A stretch of 64,000 nucleotides of DNA from Microbulbifer harenosus (GCF_005771435.1 NZ_VANI01000015.1:124001-188000), one strand, 5' to 3'; numbered from the stretch's first letter, positions 28,570 to 38,081 are shown. The notes: a model not told the origin generated them from the letters alone. Numbers and translations: made by a program.

Positions 28570-29388
28570 ATGCAAGTTGAATCTTTTGTACGGAAGCATC
28601 GCGGCCTGGGTTTCGCTTTTGGCCTTTTTGCCCTGCTGACAGCCAGTCAGGTTTCCGCCAACGGCGCCATTGGCGACCATGTGAATGACCTTAAGGCTCA
28701 TATCAGCTCCTATAGCGAGGAAGTGAACTGGCTGGTGAGCAAGTTCGACGAGGTGGTCGATACCTACGAGAAGAAAGGGCAGAAGGGTACCGATACCAAG
28801 GTCATGGTGGAGTACTGGGAAGAGGTAGACTTCCATTCCGCGATCGAAACCAATTATGTCCCGGTCTATGCCAATATCTGGCAGGGCATTTTCGGGGTGA
28901 AGCAGGCGATTGAAGCCGGTGCCCCTGTAGCCAAGGTGCGTGAAGAGCAGGCCAAACTGAACCAGGCACTGTGGCAGGGACTGGGTGCGGTGAAGCTTGC
29001 CGCCCAGTTCCAGGAGAAAGGTCTGCTGGCCAAGGTGCAAACCACCGAAGCCGAGCCCACCACCATGCCGGAGACCCTCGACGACATCAAGCATCGCCTG
29101 GATCGCGTGGTGGCCAAGTATGCGGAAAAGTTGCCGGAAGCGGCGACTTCCATCGTGCACGACACCTATCTGCACCGCTTTGAAGGTGTCGAGGGCGCGC
29201 TGATCGAGCAGGACGCGGCATTGGTCGAGGATCTGGAAAAAGACTTCAACGTGACCCTGCCTCAGGCACTGGATGGCAAAACCAGCGTTGATGACGTGCG
29301 CAAGGTGGTAGAAGCCATGCAGGTGAAACTGGACAAGGCTAAGAGCCTGCTGCAGGAAGCAGAAAAGAAACGTAAAGACGTCTTTTAA
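28570..29388 (+). CDS. Periplasmic helical protein leading the iron ABC operon, unknown function
   Basis: 272 residues with a signal peptide (GLGFAFGLFALLTASQVSA). The mature part is charged and helical: SSYSEEVNWLVSKFDEVVDTYEKKGQKGTDTK, then MVEYWEEVDFHSAIETNYVPVYANIWQGIFGVKQ, with several His/Glu/Asp/Tyr residues that could bind metal. No known family was recognised. It lies directly behind the Fur box and 59 bp ahead of the ferric-iron substrate-binding protein, so it is likely an iron-regulated periplasmic component of this transporter. ATG 28570 is chosen because the signal peptide begins there; an upstream extension would cross the Fur box. Confidence 0.75.
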   Translation: MQVESFVRKHRGLGFAFGLFALLTASQVSANGAIGDHVNDLKAHISSYSEEVNWLVSKFDEVVDTYEKKGQKGTDTKVMVEYWEEVDFHSAIETNYVPVYANIWQGIFGVKQAIEAGAPVAKVREEQAKLNQALWQGLGAVKLAAQFQEKGLLAKVQTTEAEPTTMPETLDDIKHRLDRVVAKYAEKLPEAATSIVHDTYLHRFEGVEGALIEQDAALVEDLEKDFNVTLPQALDGKTSVDDVRKVVEAMQVKLDKAKSLLQEAEKKRKDVF

Positions 29389-29447
29389 GGTCCCGCCGGC
29401 ATCGGTATGTTGCCGGCTCCGCTCTTTATTTTCAGTAAGGAATCATC

Positions 29448-30497
29448 GTGCAGCGCAGAGCTTTTTTGCATAGCCTGGCTGCGGTTGGCGCGCTGGGTTG
29501 TCTGCCGGCAGCCCGCGCACTGGCTGCGAGCCCCATGGCCAATTCCGGGGAAGGTGCCGTCTCCGTCGATCAATTGCCAAAGCTGGAAGGTGACCTCACC
29601 CTGTATCTCGGGCGCGGGGAGGGTGGGCTTTACGAGAATGTTCTCGAAGCCATCAAGAAGCGCAATCCCAAGCTGAATCTGCAGATCCGTCGCGGTGTTA
29701 CCGCCGCGCTGGCGAATACGATTGTGGCCGAAGCCAAGGCCGGAGTGCGCCGTGCTGACGTGTTCTGGGCGGTAGATTCCGGCGCTATTGGCCTGGTCGC
29801 GGATGCCGGCCTGGCGCGCTCCCTACCTTCAGATCTGATCGCGCAACTGAAACCCGGCTTCCGCTATCCGCAGTGGGCACCGGTTACCGGCCGCATCCGC
29901 ACCGTGCCCTACAATACCGAGCGTCTGACCGCGGAGCAGATCCCCGACAGCATTATGGCGCTGGCGGACAGCAACCTGAGTATCGGTTGGGCACCGGCTT
30001 ATGCCGCGTTTCAGTCTTTCGTTACTGCCATGCGCCTGCTGGAAGGCGACAAGGCAACGGGCGAGTGGCTGCGGGCGGTTAATCAACGCGCCAAAAACTA
30101 CGCCGGTGAGCTGGGCGTGGTGATGGGCGTTGAGCGGGGTGAAGTGGACGTCGGCCTCGCCAACCACTACTACACCTTGCGTCTGAAAAGCGGAAAACCC
30201 GACGCTAACGTGGATCTCGCGTTCACCAGAAACGATGCCGGATGCCTGGTGAATGCAGGCGGAATCCTGGCGCTCAGTGAGGGCGATCTGCCGATCAACT
30301 TCATCCGCTACCTGCTGTCCCGCGAAGTGCAGTCTTACCTCGCCTCCGAGGCCTATGAAATTCCGCTGGTCAGCGGCGTAAAGCCGCCGGAAGGTCTGGT
30401 GCCCCTGAGCAGTATTTCCCCGCCCAAAGTGGATCTCACCCAGCTGGCTGACCTGCGTCCGACGCTCAACCTCATGCGCAGTGTTGGCGTTCTATGA
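29448..30497 (+). CDS. fbpA: Ferric iron ABC transporter, periplasmic binding protein
   Basis: 349 residues of the FbpA/FutA type: signal peptide (twin-basic QRRAFLHSLAAVGALGCLP), then LTLYLGRGEGGLYENVLEAIKKRNP and the ANHYYTLRL segment, whose paired tyrosines correspond to the Fe(III) ligands of FbpA. It delivers ferric iron to the permease. GTG start with AAGGA 6 nt upstream. The stop overlaps the permease start (ATGA). Confidence 0.9.
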   Translation: MQRRAFLHSLAAVGALGCLPAARALAASPMANSGEGAVSVDQLPKLEGDLTLYLGRGEGGLYENVLEAIKKRNPKLNLQIRRGVTAALANTIVAEAKAGVRRADVFWAVDSGAIGLVADAGLARSLPSDLIAQLKPGFRYPQWAPVTGRIRTVPYNTERLTAEQIPDSIMALADSNLSIGWAPAYAAFQSFVTAMRLLEGDKATGEWLRAVNQRAKNYAGELGVVMGVERGEVDVGLANHYYTLRLKSGKPDANVDLAFTRNDAGCLVNAGGILALSEGDLPINFIRYLLSREVQSYLASEAYEIPLVSGVKPPEGLVPLSSISPPKVDLTQLADLRPTLNLMRSVGVL

Positions 30498-32029
30498 CGC
30501 TAGGGTCTCTGCTGCGCTGGCCGGTGTCCTATCCGCTGGCACTGATCGTTGCGCTCATGGCGCTGGTGCCGGTGGGGGTGCTGTTCGGGCTCGCCTCCGA
30601 TGATGTGCAACTGTTCGATGCCCACAACCTGAAGGTTCTGACCAACACCCTGCTGTTGATGGTGTTCACGGTACTGGGGGCAATCCTGATCGGGGTGCCA
30701 CTGGCGCTGCTGACCGCCTATGCGCAGATGCCGGGCCGCCGGCTGTGGCTGATTTTGCTCGCCGCGCCCCTGGCGATTCCCAGCTACATCGGTGCCTTCA
30801 CGCTCTATGCGGCATTTGGCCGCGGCGGTGAGATTGAAAACCTGCTGGGCCTACCGGTACCCGCAATGGATGGGCTGATGGGCGCCACTATCGTCATGAT
30901 CCTGTATTCCTATCCGTTTGTGATGCTCACCACCCGGGCATCCCTGCTCAGCCTGGATGCCAGCCTGGTGAACGCCGCTCGCACTTTGGGAATGAGCCTT
31001 GGGGCGAGTCTGTGGCGGGTGGTTCTGCCCCGCGTCGTTACCGGTATCGCCGCCGGCGGCTTGCTGGTGGCCCTGTATACGCTGTCGGATTTTGGTACTC
31101 CGGCGATCATGCGTCTGGATACGTTCACCCGAGTGATCTTCGTTGAATACAACGCGTTTGGTCTCAGCCAGGCGGCAATGCTGTCACTGCAACTGCTGGT
31201 GATTGTCGGTCTGGTGCTGTTTTTGGAATCCCGCGTGCGCGGCAGCCGCGAACGGCCGGGGCGCCACCTCACCCTTTGGCCCGGGCGCGGCCAGCAGTTT
31301 GCCATTGTGCTTTCGGTGGTGCCGATCCTGGTGCTCGCGATTGCGCTGCCGCTGGCGGTGTTCGGGATCTGGCTGGTACGCGAGGGTAGCGAAGGATTTG
31401 AATTCAGTTACGCATGGAACTCAGCACACGCTTCTTTTTTGGCGGCGATATTTGCGGTAATTCTTGCCATTCCGGTGGCCCATGCGGCTATTGCGGGCCG
31501 CGCCGGGCGCCTGATGGAGCGTATGACCTATTTCGGTTTTGGCGTGCCGGGTATTGTGATGGGTACGGCGCTGGTGTACGTCGGTCTGCAGTTGCCGTTC
31601 CTGTACCAGACGTTGGGACTGTTGGTGCTCGCCTACGTGCTGCGTTTTCTGCCGCTGGCGGTGGGTTCAGTGCGCTCCACAGCCGAGGGGCTGGACCCGA
31701 GCCTGGTAAAGGCCGCGCGTGTGCTGGGCGCCAGCCCCCGCGAGGCCTTCCAGCGGGTGACTCTGCCGCTTACGGTGCGCGGAATGGTCGCCGGCGCGGC
31801 GCTGGTGTTCCTGGAGGCCATGCGTGAACTGCCTGCAACGCTGATGCTCGGTCCCACGGGATTCGAAACTCTGGCCACTTACTTGTGGCGGGTATATGAA
31901 GCGGGGTATTTTGGCCGCGCTGCGATTCCCGGCTTACTGCTGGTTCTGATGTCCGCCCTGGGGCTTGCGCTGATGTTGTCCGGTGAGCGCCGGGCTGAAA
32001 TTGATGTTACTGAGACTCCCCAATCCTGA
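30494..32029 (+). CDS. fbpB: Ferric iron ABC transporter, fused permease
   Basis: 511 residues, strongly hydrophobic, with two copies of the binding-protein-dependent permease domain as in FbpB/SfuB. EAA-type coupling segments are visible in each half (LVNAARTLGMSLGASLWRVVLPRV and LVKAARVLGASPREAFQRVTLPL). Roughly 12 membrane helices. Overlaps fbpA by 4 nt and fbpC by 1 nt, so the three genes are translationally coupled. Confidence 0.93.
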   Translation: MTLGSLLRWPVSYPLALIVALMALVPVGVLFGLASDDVQLFDAHNLKVLTNTLLLMVFTVLGAILIGVPLALLTAYAQMPGRRLWLILLAAPLAIPSYIGAFTLYAAFGRGGEIENLLGLPVPAMDGLMGATIVMILYSYPFVMLTTRASLLSLDASLVNAARTLGMSLGASLWRVVLPRVVTGIAAGGLLVALYTLSDFGTPAIMRLDTFTRVIFVEYNAFGLSQAAMLSLQLLVIVGLVLFLESRVRGSRERPGRHLTLWPGRGQQFAIVLSVVPILVLAIALPLAVFGIWLVREGSEGFEFSYAWNSAHASFLAAIFAVILAIPVAHAAIAGRAGRLMERMTYFGFGVPGIVMGTALVYVGLQLPFLYQTLGLLVLAYVLRFLPLAVGSVRSTAEGLDPSLVKAARVLGASPREAFQRVTLPLTVRGMVAGAALVFLEAMRELPATLMLGPTGFETLATYLWRVYEAGYFGRAAIPGLLLVLMSALGLALMLSGERRAEIDVTETPQS

Positions 32030-33042
32030 TGCTGAAGGTTAGTAATCTGTCGGTACATTACGGCGCGACTGCCGTCGTAAAAAATCTCAATCTGGCCTTG
32101 GCGGAAGACGAAGTGCTGATGCTGGTTGGCCCCACAGGCTGTGGCAAGACCACGATCCTGCAGGCGCTGGCTGGGCTGATTCCCATTTCCAGTGGAGAGA
32201 TCGAGCTGGGTGCGTGGCGCGCGAGCGCCACCCGGATCGTGCCTCCGGAAAAACGCAATGTGGGCATGGTGTTTCAGGATTTCGCGCTCTTCCCGCATCT
32301 CACGGTTGAGCAGAATGTCTGCTTCCGCCTCACCGATACGACACTTGCGGATCACTGGCTGAATCTGCTGGGGCTCGACAGCTTCCGTCATGCCAAACCC
32401 GCGCGGCTGTCCGGCGGGCAGAAACAGCGGGTGGCGCTCGCACGCACCCTGGCCCACCAGCCGGCATTCGTGCTGCTGGATGAGCCGCTGTCAAACCTGG
32501 ACGCAGCGCTCAAAGACAACCTGCGCTGGGAGATCCGCGAGGCACTGAAGGCAGCCGGCGTGCCCGCCATCTGGGTGACTCACGATCAGGAAGAGGCGCT
32601 GTCGGTCGGGGATCGCGTTGGTATTCTCAAAGGGGGAGTGCTGGAGCAGCTGGACACGCCGGAGATTTGCTTTGCGGAGCCCGCGAGCCGTTTTGTGGCC
32701 GGATTTCTCGGGGAGGCGAGTTTCCTGCCTGGTGAACTGCGCGCGCACCAGGTATCCACCGCTCTCGGTCCGGCGCCGGGGATCCCCATCGATACCAGCG
32801 AGGGCCCTGTGGACCTGCTGTTGCGTCCAGACGACCTCTCGCTGGTGCCATCGTCGATCGGTAACGGTGTCATTGACTGGGTCCGCTATGAGGGCTGCTC
32901 CCGACTTTATGCGGTGACCGTGGAAGGCGGCGCCCAGCTGCGGGTGAGAACCAGTCACGAAGTACACGGCAAGCCCGGTGACCGCGTACAGATGGCGATT
33001 ACCACGACACACCCGCTGGCGGCTTTTTCCCGCACAGGCTGA
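32029..33042 (+). CDS. fbpC: Ferric iron ABC transporter, ATPase
   Basis: 337 residues. ABC ATPase with Walker A GPTGCGKTT (37-45), Q-loop VFQDFALFPH, signature LSGGQKQRVALARTL, Walker B FVLLDEPLSNLDA and switch histidine WVTHDQEEAL. A C-terminal TOBE-like regulatory region of about 100 residues follows (LRPDDLSLVPSS, LRVRTSHEVHGKPGDRVQM), typical of the iron/molybdate/sugar branch. It powers the FbpB permease. Confidence 0.93.
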   Translation: MLKVSNLSVHYGATAVVKNLNLALAEDEVLMLVGPTGCGKTTILQALAGLIPISSGEIELGAWRASATRIVPPEKRNVGMVFQDFALFPHLTVEQNVCFRLTDTTLADHWLNLLGLDSFRHAKPARLSGGQKQRVALARTLAHQPAFVLLDEPLSNLDAALKDNLRWEIREALKAAGVPAIWVTHDQEEALSVGDRVGILKGGVLEQLDTPEICFAEPASRFVAGFLGEASFLPGELRAHQVSTALGPAPGIPIDTSEGPVDLLLRPDDLSLVPSSIGNGVIDWVRYEGCSRLYAVTVEGGAQLRVRTSHEVHGKPGDRVQMAITTTHPLAAFSRTG

Positions 33043-33593
33043 ACCTTCCCCTGATCCATTCGCGGTGAGTAATCCGGCGCGAAGCGCCTGTGGCGGGCCG
33101 CGGATTTTGCTGGCCAATTGGTCAGCCAATGCGCCGCGCTGGGGCGCGCCCGCTATAACCCGCTCTCATACTGTGCAACTCTCCCTTCACCGCCACTTCT
33201 CCTGCTTCTAGCGCCAAATTCAGTAGCCAGGAAGGGCTACACCAAAAAGCTTTCCACAGCGGGTGAAGAACGAATGTGGTGTTTCAGTTACATCGGAAAT
33301 TTGTCAAGATTGATTTGAAGTTAATTGCAACCATCTGATTTACAAGGAAAAAATCATTTTGGTTAAAATTTCTTCACATTGTTGTCACGACGAAGTAATG
33401 GGGCCTGGCGGCGTTTTCCCGTTGGTTGCTCACAGACATATCCACAGATTCTGTGGATTGTGAATAAAAAAAGCCGGCGAATGCCGGCTTTTCTGCTATC
33501 CGGGGATTTGCGTCCCCGGAAGTGATTTGGTCATACCTCCCGAGCGCGGCGTTTCTCCCATCGCTACAGCCTCGCTCGGACGATTGACCCGAC
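33043..33593. other. Long intergenic region with AT-rich core
   Basis: About 550 bp without a credible gene. 33290-33380 is AT-rich and promoter-like; 33440-33458 holds an 8-bp inverted repeat ATCCACAG/CTGTGGAT, and a bidirectional terminator follows at 33466-33492. A plus-strand promoter in the AT-rich part ending at that terminator would give a transcript of about 100-200 nt, so a small RNA is possible but not shown. Confidence 0.4.
33466..33492. terminator. Bidirectional terminator after the OmpA-like gene
   Basis: Stem AGCCGGC (33472-33478) / GCCGGCT (33483-33489) with loop GAAT, an A-run on the left and TTTT on the right. On the minus strand it gives a GC hairpin followed by seven T, 100 bp past the ompA-like stop. 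Confidence 0.85.
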
Positions 33594-34700
33594 TCAGCGG
33601 AAGGTGAGTTCCACCCGGCGATTTTGCGCCCGGCCTGCCTCTGTCGCATTGGATGCGATTGGTTTGGTTTCGCCGTAGCCACGGGCGGTGATGCGCGCGG
33701 CGTCGATTCCACTTGCGATCAGGTAGCGACGAACGGACTCTGCTCGCTGGCCCGAGAGGCGCAGGTTGTAACCGTCATTGCCCTGGCTGTCCGTGTGGCC
33801 CGCCACTTCCACTTGGGTGTTGGCCTGGTCGCGCAGCGATTGAACCACCTTGTTCAGTGAGGCCTCCGCTCTCGGGGTCAGCTTGGCGGAGTTGAACTCG
33901 AACTGGATGTTTTCCAGGGTGATGGTCTGGTCTTTGATTACACAGCCATATTCGTCGACCTTGGCACCTGGCAGGGTGTTGGGGCAGCGGTCGTTCTGGT
34001 CCAGCACACCGTCGCCATCACTGTCGATATTGACGATTTCAGGTTTCGGCTCCGGTGGCGGTGCCATGACGACGGGGGCAGGCGCCGGCGGCTGGCTAAG
34101 CGGAATGCTGACGCCGACGCCGAACTGCCAATCGTCGAAATCCTCTGCAAAAAAGTCACGCATATAACGGACCTCGGCGCGGACTTTCAACCCATTCTGG
34201 CTGATGGCACCACTGGTGATACCGGCGCCGAGATTAACGAACGCATTGGTTTCCTGCACACCGTAATCGAACTTGGTGTTGTTGTGGGAAACCCCCAGGC
34301 CACCGAGCAGAAATGGGCCGTAGCCATTGCGCCCGCTGAAGCTGTAGACGACATCCATACCAAGGCCGGCCAGGTCATCTTCACTGCTGGGAACAAGCTT
34401 GCCGGTATACACATAGGGGCTGGGCACAACCGGCGGAGACTGGAATCTGTTTGATCTCCTGTCGAGCTGGGTGCCGAAAAGCTGTACCTCGGTAAACCAG
34501 TTGCCGCTGGTCTGCCATCCATAAACCGCGCGCAGCCCAGCGGACTGGCGGTCGGTATTGCGATCGGAGTCTACGCGTGTGACGAACGGCATAATGTCGA
34601 CATAGCGGTCTTCCTGTGCCATCACCTGGGTGCTGGCGATCATGGAGGTCGCCAGTACGATCCCCAGTTTATTTGCGATGGACATGGATTTAGAAGGCAT
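33594..34700 (-). CDS. OmpA-family outer membrane protein with calcium-type repeats
   Basis: 368 residues. Signal peptide (GIVLATSMIASTQVMA); an N-terminal beta-barrel domain (about 25-195, ending RDFFAEDFDDWQFGVGVSIPL); a Pro-rich hinge; a thrombospondin type 3-like segment (DSDGDGVLDQNDRCPNTLPG), which may bind calcium; and a C-terminal OmpA domain that binds peptidoglycan (VEVAGHTDSQGNDGYNLRLS, then QRAESVRRYL). It anchors the outer membrane to the cell wall. ATG 34700 is used because AAGGA lies 8 nt before it. Confidence 0.92.
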   Translation of the reverse strand: MPSKSMSIANKLGIVLATSMIASTQVMAQEDRYVDIMPFVTRVDSDRNTDRQSAGLRAVYGWQTSGNWFTEVQLFGTQLDRRSNRFQSPPVVPSPYVYTGKLVPSSEDDLAGLGMDVVYSFSGRNGYGPFLLGGLGVSHNNTKFDYGVQETNAFVNLGAGITSGAISQNGLKVRAEVRYMRDFFAEDFDDWQFGVGVSIPLSQPPAPAPVVMAPPPEPKPEIVNIDSDGDGVLDQNDRCPNTLPGAKVDEYGCVIKDQTITLENIQFEFNSAKLTPRAEASLNKVVQSLRDQANTQVEVAGHTDSQGNDGYNLRLSGQRAESVRRYLIASGIDAARITARGYGETKPIASNATEAGRAQNRRVELTFR

Positions 34701-34978
34701 AAATATCATCCTTGGATTTATGGTTTATTTGCTCAGCGCGCCGCCGCCTGTTCAGTTGGCTGGAAAATACCGGCGTCAAATCTCTGGTTGGTACATGTGT
34801 ACACCTTTGTGACCGGATAGCGGAATCCGTCGTTATACCCGTTACTTTTTAGTTGATCCCGGCGACTTTTCCAGTCGGGCCGCGATAAAAAGGCGAATTA
34901 ATGGCGCGAAATTTCTTTTTCGCGGCTGCTGTTCTGAGGAACACAAGCGAATGGCGGGAATTTTCTCGCGAGCTGGGC

Positions 34979-35749
34979 TCAGTGCTGGTGACGAAAGCTG
35001 ATCAGCGCCGCAGTGATGGCAACATTCAGGCTTTCGACGCCATTTTGCATGGGGATGCGCAAGCGCTGGGTGCAGGCCTTTTCCACCGCAGGGCTGACAC
35101 CGTGGGTCTCGTTGCCGAGCACAAAGATTGTTGGTTCCCGGTCGTCGACGGTGCGGAGAGTGTCGCTGGCATGGGAGGAGAGGGCGTAGACGCGTGTGCC
35201 CCGTTCGGAGAATTTCTGCAGAACCGGCGCGAGCTGGTCGCAGCGCAGAATCCGGGTTTTGAACAGGGTGCCGACACTGGCCTTGATCACCAGAGGATCA
35301 ATCTGTGCACAGCCCTTGCGTGGCAGGATTATGCCGTCAATACCACCGGCACAGGCGGAGCGGATAATCATGCCCAGGTTCTGAGGGTTGGTGATGCCGT
35401 CCAGTGCCAGTAACTCGAAATGCCGTTGGCGGTTTTCCTTCAGGAAAGTTTCCGCGTCTCCGTAGTGGGGCAGCGCCAGGTCCAGCGCTACACCCTGATC
35501 CTGTTTCGCATTTTTGGAAATACGCGAGAGCGCTTTCCTGTCGCAGTGTGCGACTTCAATTCGCCGTTCGGCTGCCAGCTGCTCGATGCGACTGATCAGC
35601 TGGTCTTTGCGGTTGCTGTCCGCCAGGTGCAGCTTGTGCACCGGTAGATTGTTGTCTTCCAGCGCCTCAAGTACGGGTTTGCGCCCGTAAATAGTGAGCA
35701 GGCTGTCGAAAAATGCGCGTTTTTTCAGATATTCGGGGGAGTCGGTCAC
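34979..35749 (-). CDS. TrmH/SpoU-family RNA 2'-O-methyltransferase (RlmB-like)
   Basis: 256 residues. N-terminal substrate-binding domain (IYGRKPVLEAL) and a C-terminal SPOUT domain with the three family motifs: NPQNLGMIIRSA, FVLGNETHGVS and IPMQNGVESLNVAITAAL. It transfers methyl from SAM to a ribose in rRNA or tRNA; RlmB (23S G2251) is the closest family pattern, but TrmH-family members are hard to separate. It overlaps the next upstream gene by 4 nt, indicating an operon running from the cyclophilin gene through pdxJ. Confidence 0.88.
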   Translation of the reverse strand: MTDSPEYLKKRAFFDSLLTIYGRKPVLEALEDNNLPVHKLHLADSNRKDQLISRIEQLAAERRIEVAHCDRKALSRISKNAKQDQGVALDLALPHYGDAETFLKENRQRHFELLALDGITNPQNLGMIIRSACAGGIDGIILPRKGCAQIDPLVIKASVGTLFKTRILRCDQLAPVLQKFSERGTRVYALSSHASDTLRTVDDREPTIFVLGNETHGVSPAVEKACTQRLRIPMQNGVESLNVAITAALISFRHQH

Positions 35750-36660
35750 GGTGCTGTGTCGTTGCGGTGGGCAGAGAATAGTGCAGCCAGTTGGCGGCGC
35801 GCAGTTTCGCTCAGTCCCGCGCGTTTTGCCAGTGGCAGCGCGGCCTTGCCGAGGGTGCGGTACACCTCTGACGGTGCGGAGTGCTCCGGTTCGCGCTGTG
35901 CCAGCGCTTCCAGGGCCTGGAGCTGGCGGGCCACGGTCCCAACGTCGCCGCGCACCAGTGGCCCTGTGAGGGCGCGTTCTGTGCCGAGGGCAAAATTATT
36001 GCGCGCGGTCTGCAGCACAATGGGCGCCAGCAGTTGTTTGGCCGTTTCGCTGTCGATACCGGCAGCGGCGAATGTCTGCAAGCTGATATCCATCAGTACC
36101 GTGAGGTAATTGCACGCCATTACCGAGCCGGTGTGATACAGCACTTTCTGCTCCGGGGTAAGGGAAAGGCAGTGGCAATCCAGAGCGTGAAACGCATGCT
36201 GCAGCCGTGTTACGCCGGCTTCGTCGCCCTCCAGTGCTACGGTGGCACCGGGCAGCTCGTCCAGCGAGCGCTGTGGGTCGGCGAAGCTGTGGACGGGGTG
36301 GGCGCTGACGAGGAGCGCGGGAGTGCATGCGGCGAGCGCATTGGCGGGGAGGGCGCCGCTGCAGTGGAATACCAGCGCCTGTCCGTTCGCAGGCAGATGT
36401 GGCGCAAGAATTTCCGCGGTGGCCGCGATCTGGTCGTCGGGGACGGCGATCAGCCACACATCAGCCGGCGGCATGGCATGGAGCTTGTCCACGGCGTTGC
36501 CGGCACCGATGAATCCCCGGGCACTGGCGCTGCTTTCGATGCTGCGATTGCAGATTCCGCCGATGGCAAACACCCCGCGCCGGTACCACAGGCGCGCGAG
36601 GGTGCGTCCCAGGCGGCCGGCGCCAATGATATTCAGCGTGGGGAGTTCTGGGGTTTGCAA
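35746..36660 (-). CDS. Rossmann-like DUF2520 oxidoreductase-type protein
   Basis: 304 residues. N-terminal dinucleotide-binding fold (LNIIGAGRLGRTLARLWYRRG) and a helical C-terminal half with HPVHSFADP and CNYLTVLMDI, as in the Rossmann-like plus DUF2520 family. These resemble ketopantoate/6-phosphogluconate-type dehydrogenases but have no established reaction. Coupled by overlap to the RNA methyltransferase downstream and abutting pdxJ upstream. Confidence 0.82.
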   Translation of the reverse strand: MQTPELPTLNIIGAGRLGRTLARLWYRRGVFAIGGICNRSIESSASARGFIGAGNAVDKLHAMPPADVWLIAVPDDQIAATAEILAPHLPANGQALVFHCSGALPANALAACTPALLVSAHPVHSFADPQRSLDELPGATVALEGDEAGVTRLQHAFHALDCHCLSLTPEQKVLYHTGSVMACNYLTVLMDISLQTFAAAGIDSETAKQLLAPIVLQTARNNFALGTERALTGPLVRGDVGTVARQLQALEALAQREPEHSAPSEVYRTLGKAALPLAKRAGLSETARRQLAALFSAHRNDTAP

Positions 36661-37416
36661 TTATTTGCCTGCCAGACAGTTAACGTAGGCCGCCACTGCG
36701 TTGGCCATCCCCATGCTGATGGCGTCGACCGTCAACGCGTGGCCGATGGAGACTTCCTGCAGGCCGGGCAGGGTGCGGTAGCGGGGCAGGTTGATCAGAT
36801 TGAGATCGTGCCCGGCATTGACGCCCAGGCCCATGTGCAACGCGTGTTCCGCGGCGGCGCAGTGGGCGGCGAAAATCTTTTCCAGAGCTGGGCTCTGATT
36901 GCTGACCGCTTCGGCGTAGGGGCCGGTGTAGAGTTCAATGCGATCCGCGCCCACGTCTTTGGCGAGACTGATCTGGGCTTTGTCCGGGTCCATAAACAGG
37001 CTGACGCGTATACCCGCGTCGCGCAGTTCGCGAATGATGGGTTCGAGGCGCGCGCCGTCCTTGTTCAGATCGAAGCCATGGTCCGACGTGAGTTGGTCAT
37101 CGCTGTCGGGAACCAGCGTGCACTGCTGCGGGCGGGTCTCCAGTACCAGTGGCAGCAGACCCGGGTAGCTACCCACGGCGCCGGCAAAGGGGTTGCCTTC
37201 CACATTGAACTCCATCTGGCGGCTGGCGCAGAGGGCGGATAGATTGCGCACGTCCTGGGGGCGGATGTGTCGCTGGTCCGGGCGCGGGTGCACGGTGATG
37301 CCGTGGGCGCCGGCATCCAGGCAGGTGCGCCCATGGGCGACCACGTCCGGGTAGTTGCCTTCGCGGGAATTGCGGATCAGGGCGATCTTGTTGAGATTGA
37401 CGCTGAGTGCAATCAC
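36661..37416 (-). CDS. pdxJ: Pyridoxine 5'-phosphate synthase
   Basis: Final ring-closing step of the DXP-dependent vitamin B6 pathway: condenses 1-deoxyxylulose 5-phosphate with 3-amino-2-oxopropyl phosphate. 251 residues, TIM barrel, with the family start LSVNLNKIALIRNSREGNYPD and motifs HPRPDQRHI, NVEGNP, TLVPDS and LGVNAGHDLN. The stop abuts the DUF2520 start, and the pdxJ start overlaps the upstream cyclophilin stop by 4 nt. Confidence 0.97.
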   Translation of the reverse strand: MIALSVNLNKIALIRNSREGNYPDVVAHGRTCLDAGAHGITVHPRPDQRHIRPQDVRNLSALCASRQMEFNVEGNPFAGAVGSYPGLLPLVLETRPQQCTLVPDSDDQLTSDHGFDLNKDGARLEPIIRELRDAGIRVSLFMDPDKAQISLAKDVGADRIELYTGPYAEAVSNQSPALEKIFAAHCAAAEHALHMGLGVNAGHDLNLINLPRYRTLPGLQEVSIGHALTVDAISMGMANAVAAYVNCLAGK

Positions 37417-38036
37417 TGGCTGTTGCCTCCGGTGCTGTCGGTGGTGGGGTTGGCGTCGCTGGCGCTGTCTGCGCGTCTGGCTTTCAGTATACGCACTGGG
37501 GTGTTGGGGGCATCGGGAAAGCTCGCGTACTGGCCGCGGGGCTCAGCGGCAATCTGCTGCACCACCGCCATGCCCAGCAATACCTTGCCGAATACGGTGT
37601 AGCCGGCCTTGTTGGCACTGCCATCGAGGCGGCTGTTGTCCACCAGGTTGATAAAGAACTGGGAGGTGGCGCTATCGGGATCGTTGGTGCGTGCCATCGC
37701 GATGGTACCGCGCGCATTGGAGAGGCCATTGGCCGACTCATTGGCGATGGCGTCGCGGGTCGGCTTTTCCTGGAAGTCGAAGGTGTAACCACCGCCTTGG
37801 GCCATAAAGCCGGGAATGACGCGATGGAAAATGGTGCCATTGTAAAAGCCGCTGTCTATATAGGCGAGGAAGTTCTCTACGGTTTTTGGCGCCTTGTCGG
37901 CATACAACACCAGTTCCACATCGCCGAGGTCGGTTTCCAACACGACCCGTGGGTTTTCACTGAGGGCGGAGGCGAAGCATGACAGGCAGGCCAGCAGTGT
38001 GGAGGCGAGTGATTTGAGCAGCGACAGGCGTGTCAT
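37413..38036 (-). CDS. Periplasmic cyclophilin-type peptidyl-prolyl isomerase
   Basis: 207 residues with a signal peptide (STLLACLSCFASA) and a cyclophilin domain: NGTIFHRVIPGFMAQGGGYT, catalytic Arg in FHRVI, and SATSQFFINLVDN. It catalyses cis-trans proline isomerisation in the periplasm (PpiA type). The Ser/Thr/Asn-rich C-terminal tail is non-conserved. A terminator separates it from the upstream SH3 gene. Confidence 0.92.
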   Translation of the reverse strand: MTRLSLLKSLASTLLACLSCFASALSENPRVVLETDLGDVELVLYADKAPKTVENFLAYIDSGFYNGTIFHRVIPGFMAQGGGYTFDFQEKPTRDAIANESANGLSNARGTIAMARTNDPDSATSQFFINLVDNSRLDGSANKAGYTVFGKVLLGMAVVQQIAAEPRGQYASFPDAPNTPVRILKARRADSASDANPTTDSTGGNSQ

Positions 38037-38081
38037 ATCGGTTATCCCTGTTTGAATAGTTTTTCGAAACGCAAAACAAAA

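Noticed and set aside
33240-33460. Cluster of DnaA boxes or an origin
   Set aside because: Several TCCACA strings occur (near 33248 and 33441), but each differs from the DnaA consensus and no origin-linked gene is present.
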